A stretch of DNA of 14,127 nucleotides from Sulfidibacterium sp964473395 (GTDB taxonomy: Bacteria; Bacteroidota; Bacteroidia; Bacteroidales; F082), in assembly GCA_964473395.1 (NCBI GenBank), contig CAYYOW010000058.1, forward strand, positions 1 to 14,127. Reading direction: 5' to 3'. Below are positions 7,540 to 12,572 of the stretch, one piece after another (the stretch's first letter is position 1; every line of letters starts with the position of its first letter). Made by a program: the position numbers and the translations under genes. Below the pieces are notes generated by a model. That model was not told where the DNA came from and did no database searches. It saw nothing but the letters and a program-made list of their open reading frames with translations.

Positions 7540-7540
7540 G
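7478..7540 (-). repeat. attC-like imperfect inverted repeat between two small genes
   Basis: Read on the minus strand: GCTAAC (7538-7533), seven bases, CCAAG (7525-7521), a 29-base centre, CTTGG (7491-7487), one base, GTTAG (7485-7481) followed by TGC. The nested complementary arms CTAAC/GTTAG and CCAAG/CTTGG over about 60 bases, located just after a stop codon, have the outline of an integron attC (59-base element). The outer arms do not fully fit the RYYYAAC/GTTRRRY consensus, so the call is tentative. Confidence 0.3.
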
Positions 7541-7546
7541 TCTTTA

Positions 7547-8056
7547 TTACGTTTCAATTATTTTAGCTCCGATTAACTCTTCGTCCACCGGGGGCTCAAA
7601 GAAATCTTCTATAAAATCGAACATTTCAGGTGTTACTTCAATAGAAAAGGTTTTACCTTTTCCTGCATTTCTTTCTATCACCCTGTTTCTTCTCGTGTCT
7701 TTGTCGGCAGTTACATAATAAAGTTGAAGGTCAACATTACTCTTGACAGCCTTTTGTCGGATAATATCCCGCTGTTCTTTGTTTACTGCTGCACCATCAA
7801 GAACAATACTTATGCCCTGTGCTAATAATTGAATACATATAGTCCAAATTTGGTCACGACAAAGCTGGTATTTTCCGGATGCCCAGCCAAACACCAGCTC
7901 AACAGGTGCGCCAATCAAGTTCCTCGGAGCACCCGGAACGAAGAGTTTATTAAGCCATTCATCCTCTGAAAATCGTATTGCTCCATGCTCGTTGGCTATT
8001 TTGTGGGCAAAAGTAGTTTTACCTGCCCCAATGGGTCCGCATATCAGATGAATCAT
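7547..8056 (-). CDS. Small P-loop ATPase/kinase (AAA_33-like)
   Basis: A 169-residue cytoplasmic protein. The Walker A loop GPIGAGKTT is at residues 7-15, a Walker B-like strand ISIVLDG (Asp88 region) is near residue 87, SEDEW at 30-34 occupies the place of a substrate or catalytic acid, and the basic stretch TRRNRVIERN at 121-130 resembles a phosphotransferase lid. This is the layout of small zeta-toxin/chloramphenicol-phosphotransferase-like kinases often annotated as AAA family ATPase. The substrate is unknown; it could be a nucleotide, RNA end, sugar or drug. The ATG at 8056 is chosen because the P loop then starts at the normal distance from the N terminus. The gene is short, apparently standalone, and flanked on both sides by TAAC...GTTAG inverted repeats, which suggests a cassette-like origin. 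No partner antitoxin is seen. Confidence 0.8.
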   Translation of the reverse strand: MIHLICGPIGAGKTTFAHKIANEHGAIRFSEDEWLNKLFVPGAPRNLIGAPVELVFGWASGKYQLCRDQIWTICIQLLAQGISIVLDGAAVNKEQRDIIRQKAVKSNVDLQLYYVTADKDTRRNRVIERNAGKGKTFSIEVTPEMFDFIEDFFEPPVDEELIGAKIIET

Positions 8057-8128
8057 TAGGTTTCTTTTATTTTACTGCTAACTACTAAACAGACTGCGAT
8101 ATTGCAGCCTTGTTAACCATTAGGTTTC
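8054..8128. repeat. 11-bp direct repeats flanking an inverted repeat at the ATPase gene start
   Basis: CATTAGGTTTC occurs at 8054-8064, covering the ATPase start codon, and again at 8118-8128. Between them lie GCTAAC (8077-8082), CTGC (8094-8097), GCAG (8104-8107) and GTTAAC (8112-8117), a small nested inverted repeat. This could be the footprint of an insertion or a degenerate recombination site. The elements are exact as stated; the meaning is open. Confidence 0.45.
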
Positions 8129-8307
8129 CATTAAACATCTTAATTAATAAATAGTGATGAAATACATGGTTTGTATAAACAAAGCAAGGCATCATTTTGT
8201 GATTAGACAACAAAGTTAAAAAAGAAATGGTAAAACCAGGAATGTATCCAAAAAGATTTCAGTTTTTTTGATAACTCAAAGAAAAACGCATAGTCAATTT
8301 TTTGCAT
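8129..8307. other. Noncoding AT-rich stretch upstream of the gap
   Basis: No gene is supported here. TTTG at 8168-8171 followed by TCATTTTG near 8190 resembles a plus-strand promoter with one mismatch and 18-base spacing, but no gene follows before the gap. Otherwise I see nothing in it. Confidence 0.4.
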
Positions 8308-8362
8308 TGAAGTCTGTCTTGTATATTAAGGGGGCATCTGCACCCCTGTTTTTTACGCCATA
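8308..8362. repeat. Left copy of a 55-bp exact repeat abutting the assembly gap
   Basis: The 55 bases from TGAAGTCTG to ACGCCATA are identical to 8463-8517. The copy ends exactly at the first N. It contains AGGGGGCATCTGCACCCCT (8329-8347 region), a short GC hairpin followed by a T run. The position of the two copies indicates contig ends sharing one overlap, not a biological duplication. Confidence 0.9.
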
Positions 8363-8462
8363 NNNNNNNNNNNNNNNNNNNNNNNNNNNNNNNNNNNNNN
8401 NNNNNNNNNNNNNNNNNNNNNNNNNNNNNNNNNNNNNNNNNNNNNNNNNNNNNNNNNNNNNN
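8363..8462. other. Assembly gap of 100 N
   Basis: Exactly 100 undetermined bases, the conventional placeholder for a gap of unknown length. It is bounded on both sides by the same 55-base sequence, so the true length may be zero or negative. Open frames running through it are meaningless. Confidence 0.99.
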
Positions 8463-8517
8463 TGAAGTCTGTCTTGTATATTAAGGGGGCATCTGCACCC
8501 CTGTTTTTTACGCCATA
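8463..8517. repeat. Right copy of the 55-bp exact repeat abutting the assembly gap
   Basis: Identical to the left copy and beginning at the first base after the N run. Merging the two copies gives continuous sequence from 8362 to 8518. In the merged reading the minus strand holds only a frame of about 49 codons without recognisable features, so I do not call a gene. The internal GGGG/CCCC hairpin followed by TGTTTTTT could act as a weak plus-strand terminator. Confidence 0.9.
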
Positions 8518-9010
8518 ACAAAACACCCGTTAAATATAAAACGAAGATATAAGTACATGACAAAGCTTATACCGAGCTCCGGTTATTATCGACGAATATC
8601 ATGATTTCACTGCTTTTGTATCGGGAAGTTGTTAAATACTGTCAACGTTTCTCAGGTATTGATGTGTTGAATTTGCCCGAAAAGCTATAAAATTCACCGG
8701 TTGGTTTAATAATTGTTAATTTTTATCAGTGTGAGACAGGCGCTACGCAAACGTTATTTTAGGTTGTTTACATTTTAACAATGGAATAGCCATATTTCAT
8801 TAATCTTTATACTTTAAATCTTTACGATCCAGTATAAATAACTGTGTCCTAGTTTTTTATTAACGTATATTCTCTTTTTTGGTAATGAATTTATGATTAT
8901 TTACTTAAAACTACCATTATTCTTGTACGTAGAACTTATATTTTTATCCCCAAGAATTTGATTGAAGATGAACCGCTTACAACTGATACAAAATAACTAC
9001 TTAAATAAAA
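8518..9010. other. Gene-free AT-rich stretch
   Basis: About 490 bases with no ORF of plausible coding character on either strand. Possible -7-like elements (TATTCTTG at 8918-8925, TATATTTT at 8937-8944) have no convincing -33 partner. Its only suggestive property is that it ends in a strong plus-strand terminator, so a noncoding transcript may originate here. Confidence 0.5.
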
Positions 9011-9011
9011 G

Positions 9012-9060
9012 TGCTGTTTACAAGAAAGCAGGTCTGCTTTTTTTACAGCAATTTTTTATT
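9012..9060 (+). terminator. Strong intrinsic terminator with no gene upstream
   Basis: TGCTGT (9012-9017) pairs with ACAGCA (9045-9050). Within it AAGAAAGCA (9022-9030) pairs with TGCTTTTTT (9035-9043) around the loop GGTC. A T-rich tail ATTTTTTATT follows. It is a long two-part stem with a small bulge, typical of a plus-strand terminator. Confidence 0.7.
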
Positions 9061-9169
9061 ATTACTTCACATCTTGGCCGTTGGCAAAATTTCTTTCACT
9101 ACCGAAATAATTCACAACAACAAACTATTTTAATAGAATAGGCTTTTTATATAATAAATGAATTTTATT

Positions 9170-9204
9170 AAAAGGCTTATGAATTTTTTCGTAAGCCTTT
9201 TTTG
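9170..9204 (+). terminator. Strong intrinsic terminator or attenuator before the first TonB receptor gene
   Basis: AAAAGGCTTA (9170-9179) pairs perfectly with TAAGCCTTTT (9192-9201). TGAA/TTCG inside extends the stem to about 14 pairs around a TTTT loop, and the descending arm runs into a TTTTTTG tract. A second GGCTT copy at 9141-9145 could compete for the AAGCC arm, and a TAATAAA/TTTATTA hairpin lies just before it, so an attenuator is possible. Confidence 0.75.
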
Positions 9205-9225
9205 TTTTAATCAAATAAAAACACA

Positions 9226-9336
9226 ATGAAAAAAGCTTTTAAGAGTCGTACGGAGAAACCCGGGTATAGGGCGTCATTATTTCGTAAACATCACAAGATC
9301 AGAAAGTTTTCATCAAAATACTTAATTGTTAATTAA
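9226..9336 (+). CDS. Possible 36-residue basic small protein or leader peptide
   Basis: An ATG at 9226 opens a 36-codon frame ending with TAA at 9336, 13 bases before the receptor start codon. The product begins MKKAFKSRTEKPGYR and is strongly basic throughout, with clusters such as RKHHKIRK; it has no signal peptide or hydrophobic helix. The sequence before the ATG (AAATAAAAACACA) is the A-rich kind of initiation context used by genes of this phylum, the main reason to take it seriously. It could be a leader peptide coupling translation to the receptor gene, a small nucleic-acid-binding protein, or chance. I do not recognise it and have no family match. Confidence 0.3.
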   Translation: MKKAFKSRTEKPGYRASLFRKHHKIRKFSSKYLIVN

Positions 9337-9349
9337 AAAATCTTTTATC

Positions 9350-12229
9350 ATGAAAAAAAATCTTTACTTATTTGTGCTACTATTCTTTGTAGCAGGTTCC
9401 GTTTTTGCACAAGCCATAAAGGTTAGTGGAACCGTAACAACCGGGAATGGGAAAACCTTACCAGGGGTTTCTATTCTCATAAAAGGGACAACCCAGGGGA
9501 CAATTACAGACCTTCATGGGAGATACAGTATTAAGGTGAATAAAGGTGCTGTTTTACAATTTTCGTACATTGGTTTCGACACGCAGAAAGTCACTGTTGG
9601 TAATTTTGCTGTTATCAATGTTGTTATGAAGTCCGGAGTTTCGCTAAATGAGGTTGTTGTTACAGGAACCAGGTTTGGTGGCAGAACCGCCCTCGAGACT
9701 GCCGTGCCTGTGGATATTATAAATGTAAAGGCCATTAAAACGGTTGTGTCACAGACCGGCCTTGCACAGTTAATGTCTTATGCAATTCCCTCGTTCACAT
9801 CAAATGTTCAAGCCATTGAGGATGGTACTGATGAAGTAGACCCTGCTTCCTTACGTGGCCTCGCCCCCAACCAGGTATTGGTGTTAATTAATGGTAAAAG
9901 AAGACATCCTTCTTCGCTGATTAATATAGCAGGTTCTTCTGCCGATGGTGGTGTTGGAACTGATTTAAACGCTATTCCGGCAGAAGCCATCCAAAGTATT
10001 CAGGTTTTGCGTGACGGTGCTTCAGCACAGTATGGATCCGATGCCATCGCCGGGGTTATAAATATTATTCTAAAAAAGAATACCCATGGTCTCACATACA
10101 ATATTACGCAAGGAACTTATGCATCAAAAAATTCAAATGCGCTTACAGGTGGCTTCGATGGTCCTTCCACTAATATAGGTGCCAACTATGGAGCCGGCAT
10201 CGGAAAAAGAGGAGGATTTATAAATCTTACAGGTGAATTTTCCTACCGCGATTATTACAACCGTATGAAAAGCTTTACTGGTAACATTTTCAATGGTTAC
10301 AACGCAATTGAATGGCAGGCTCACCAAGCTGGGGCCAATATTTCAAACTTGTCGCTGGCACAACTCAAACAGTATTCACAGTTATCTTCGGTGTTCAGCC
10401 CGGCCTTAAAAAGCCAGCTCAATAATGCCGGATCAATTGATGCCGTTCGTTCACTGCTGGAAGACGGCAACGGAAATCCAATAGATTTTACCGACGCCGA
10501 ATTGGCCGAAAGAGGACAAACACGTGCAGATTATAAAATGGTTGTGGGACAATCAGCCATCAGAGGTGGTAAATTCTTTGCAAATATGTCAATTCCGGTC
10601 GGTAAACACGGAACTGAGATATATGCTTTTGCAGGTGCCAGTTACCGTCATGGAGATGACCCTGAATTTTACAGACTTCCTGACCAGGCAAGAACTTATA
10701 CCCCAATGTATATTAATGGTTTTCTTCCTCACTTACTCACCGATATTAGAGATAAATCTCTAACGATGGGTATTAAAGGTAAATCCAGAGGCTGGAACGT
10801 CGATTTCAGTAATACATTCGGAGGCAACAGCATGCGATATACAGTCGTACATTCGTCGAATGCTTCGCAACTAGGAGCTTCACGTACCAGCTTCGACGCT
10901 GGAGGATTTGCCTCTTCACAAAGTACGACCAACCTTGATGTGAATAAGCATTTTGCCAATATTATGTCGGGCTTAGACGTTGCCTATGGAGCTGAATTCC
11001 GCTTGGAAAGCTATCAGATTTTTGCCGGAGAAGAAGCCTCCTATGCTACTTATGATACTCTGGGACAGGTAATTACATCATCGCGCCAGGTAGCACCTGT
11101 TGATTTTTTCGGAAGATCACGTCCGGGTGGTGCACAGGTATTTCCTGGTTTCCAGCCAGCTAACAAGTTGCTGAAATTCAGAAACAGTATCGCTGGCTAT
11201 GCGGATGTAGAAGCTAACTTCTCTAAAAAGTTTATGCTTGATGGCGCCATACGTTACGAAAATTACAGCGATTTTGGTTCCACAATCAATGGTAAGCTGG
11301 CCGGACGATACAGTATAACTAAGGATATTAATCTTCGTGCCTCCGTTAACACTGGTTTCAGAGCACCGTCCCTGCAACAGATGTACTTTAACTCAACATC
11401 TACACTCACAAGTACCTCTGCGGCTCTCGTACAGGTAGGCCTGTTCTCAAACGATAGTAAGGTGGCACACTTACTTGGTATTCCGAAACTTAAACAGGAA
11501 GTTTCACAAAGTATTAGTGCCGGCTTTACAGCAAATATTCCCTCACTGTCTCTTAAAATGACCGTAGACGGCTACTTTATTGCTATTCAAAACAGAATCG
11601 TTTTAACCGGGCAGTTTAGTGCTACTACCCCTAACCTGGTTCCGTTGTTTCATCAAGCTGGTGCCAAACTGGCAACATTTTTTACCAATGCTATTGATAC
11701 CCATTCAAGAGGGCTTGATATAGTTTTGGAAAACAACCTGATACTGGGAGAACATGTGCATTTGAAAAATACCTTATCAGGAACTTTTTCAAGAACAATA
11801 AGGGTTGGCAATATTCATGCGTCTAAAATATTGGAAAAATCGGGTCAGGCAGATGTTTATTTTGGCAAGTTGTCTAAAATCTATCTTGAAAGCACAACGC
11901 CTCACACGAAAATTAACCTTAGTAACCTGCTTTCTGTGAAAAACTGGTACTTTTTCCTGAGAAATAATTATTTCGGTTCCACCACTTCAGCGGTTGACCC
12001 CGATTTCACACAAATATTTAGCCCGAAAGTGATTACTGACTTTTCGGTAGGATATAACTTCACCCACAATTTAAGCTTTACCCTGGGTGCAAGTAATATT
12101 TTTGACGTCTATCCTGACAGAGCACTTGCACACAACACGCTTAATGGTAGGTTTTTATGGGCATGGAGATCTATACAGTTCGGTACTGGAGGTAGGTATA
12201 TTTTTGCCAGCTTGCGTTTCAGTATGTAA
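9350..12229 (+). CDS. TonB-dependent outer-membrane receptor with N-terminal regulatory-like domain (paralogue 1)
   Basis: Outer-membrane active transporter of 959 residues that would import an iron complex, vitamin, peptide or glycan fragment using TonB/ExbBD energy. The signal peptide is residues 1-20, cleaved after VFA. The carboxypeptidase-regulatory-like beta domain is about 24-93 (VSGTVTTGNGKTLPGVSILIKG, FSYIGFDTQ). LNEVVVTGTR at 99-108 starts the plug, which contains LRGLAPNQVLVLINGKRR and RDGASAQYGSDAIAGVINIIL (to about 242). The rest is the beta barrel, with GFRAPS at 669-674 and an amphipathic last strand. The ATG at 9350 is chosen over the TTG at 9326 because it starts directly at the signal peptide. 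No SusD-like gene follows and the plug is of the iron-complex-receptor type, so it is not a classical SusC. The ligand is unknown. It is followed by its own terminator and then a paralogue. Confidence 0.93.
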   Translation: MKKNLYLFVLLFFVAGSVFAQAIKVSGTVTTGNGKTLPGVSILIKGTTQGTITDLHGRYSIKVNKGAVLQFSYIGFDTQKVTVGNFAVINVVMKSGVSLNEVVVTGTRFGGRTALETAVPVDIINVKAIKTVVSQTGLAQLMSYAIPSFTSNVQAIEDGTDEVDPASLRGLAPNQVLVLINGKRRHPSSLINIAGSSADGGVGTDLNAIPAEAIQSIQVLRDGASAQYGSDAIAGVINIILKKNTHGLTYNITQGTYASKNSNALTGGFDGPSTNIGANYGAGIGKRGGFINLTGEFSYRDYYNRMKSFTGNIFNGYNAIEWQAHQAGANISNLSLAQLKQYSQLSSVFSPALKSQLNNAGSIDAVRSLLEDGNGNPIDFTDAELAERGQTRADYKMVVGQSAIRGGKFFANMSIPVGKHGTEIYAFAGASYRHGDDPEFYRLPDQARTYTPMYINGFLPHLLTDIRDKSLTMGIKGKSRGWNVDFSNTFGGNSMRYTVVHSSNASQLGASRTSFDAGGFASSQSTTNLDVNKHFANIMSGLDVAYGAEFRLESYQIFAGEEASYATYDTLGQVITSSRQVAPVDFFGRSRPGGAQVFPGFQPANKLLKFRNSIAGYADVEANFSKKFMLDGAIRYENYSDFGSTINGKLAGRYSITKDINLRASVNTGFRAPSLQQMYFNSTSTLTSTSAALVQVGLFSNDSKVAHLLGIPKLKQEVSQSISAGFTANIPSLSLKMTVDGYFIAIQNRIVLTGQFSATTPNLVPLFHQAGAKLATFFTNAIDTHSRGLDIVLENNLILGEHVHLKNTLSGTFSRTIRVGNIHASKILEKSGQADVYFGKLSKIYLESTTPHTKINLSNLLSVKNWYFFLRNNYFGSTTSAVDPDFTQIFSPKVITDFSVGYNFTHNLSFTLGASNIFDVYPDRALAHNTLNGRFLWAWRSIQFGTGGRYIFASLRFSM

Positions 12230-12259
12230 GCCGAACCGCTTATTGAAGTTCTTTTAGAA

Positions 12260-12302
12260 AGGACAACCTCTCTGCTTTTGTGAAGAGGTTGCCCTCTTTT
12301 TT
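12260..12302 (+). terminator. Terminator of the first receptor gene
   Basis: AGGACAACCTCT (12260-12271) pairs with AGAGGTTGCCCT (12284-12295) over 12 positions with one mismatch, around a 12-base loop, and a CTTTTTT run follows. It lies 30 bases after the receptor stop, so the receptor is probably transcribed alone and the following paralogue separately. Confidence 0.85.
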
Positions 12303-12308
12303 ATCCTC

Positions 12309-12345
12309 CAAAAAAAATCCAATTCTGAAATGAACCGGATTTTTG
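12309..12345. terminator. Second, bidirectional-looking hairpin after the first receptor gene
   Basis: AAAAATCC pairs with GGATTTTT (12337-12344) with A's on one side and T's on the other, so a T run follows the stem on either strand; TTC/GAA can pair inside. It would reinforce the preceding terminator or stop minus-strand transcription from the intergenic region. Confidence 0.45.
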
Positions 12346-12526
12346 CGTCTCTGCTTCCTGATGGTTATCAGGATAAAATCGGTGCCGGATTGTGGTTTAC
12401 TTGCTGACTGCCACAGAAAGCTCCGTTTAACTTTTAACAGTTTCAATAGATATTACAGTTTGTAGAAAAATTATTATAATCTCCAAACATTTAATGTTAA
12501 AAAATAACAAAATTGAAATATTTTTC
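12346..12526. other. Intergenic region between the two receptor genes
   Basis: No coding gene is supported. A perfect short hairpin, CCTGAT-GGTT-ATCAGG, is at 12357-12372 without a T run. The minus-strand frame across this region starts at a TTG, overlaps the terminator and has no coding character. The last part becomes very A/T-rich, as expected before a promoter. Confidence 0.5.
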
Positions 12527-12534
12527 TATTTTTG
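12527..12534 (+). promoter_or_regulatory. Candidate -7 element for the second receptor gene
   Basis: TATTTTTG matches the Bacteroidota -7 consensus TAnnTTTG and lies 38 bases before the start codon. I see no matching TTG element at the expected 19-21 base distance upstream; strength may come from the A/T-rich flank or an activator. Confidence 0.45.
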
Positions 12535-12572
12535 CCCCAAGGATCATAATTATTCATTTAAATTTATTCACT

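Noticed and set aside
7471..7540. CRISPR array or leader
   Set aside because: Only two degenerate units, unequal spacing, and no cas gene in the window.
7547..8056. Toxin-antitoxin module around the zeta-toxin-like P-loop protein
   Set aside because: No small antitoxin-like gene overlaps or adjoins it; the upstream side is noncoding and the downstream gene is a flavin reductase.
8294..8563. Minus-strand open frame, and a plus-strand frame at 8268-8465, running through the N gap
   Set aside because: Both depend on undetermined bases. After merging the duplicate 55-mers the minus frame shrinks to about 49 codons with no recognisable features.
8518..9010. tRNA or known small RNA gene in the gene-free stretch
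   Set aside because: No cloverleaf-like arrangement or CCA end, and no consensus promoter with correct spacing found by eye.
9326..9349. TTG at 9326 as the start of the first receptor
   Set aside because: It would add eight residues before a perfect signal peptide that begins at the ATG at 9350.
9350..12229. Calling the receptor a SusC of a polysaccharide utilisation locus
   Set aside because: No SusD follows the gene, no glycoside hydrolase is nearby, and the plug sequence resembles iron-complex-type receptors more than SusC.
12240..12446. Minus-strand 68-codon frame between the receptor genes
   Set aside because: It starts at a TTG, covers two terminator hairpins and has no coding signature or initiation context.
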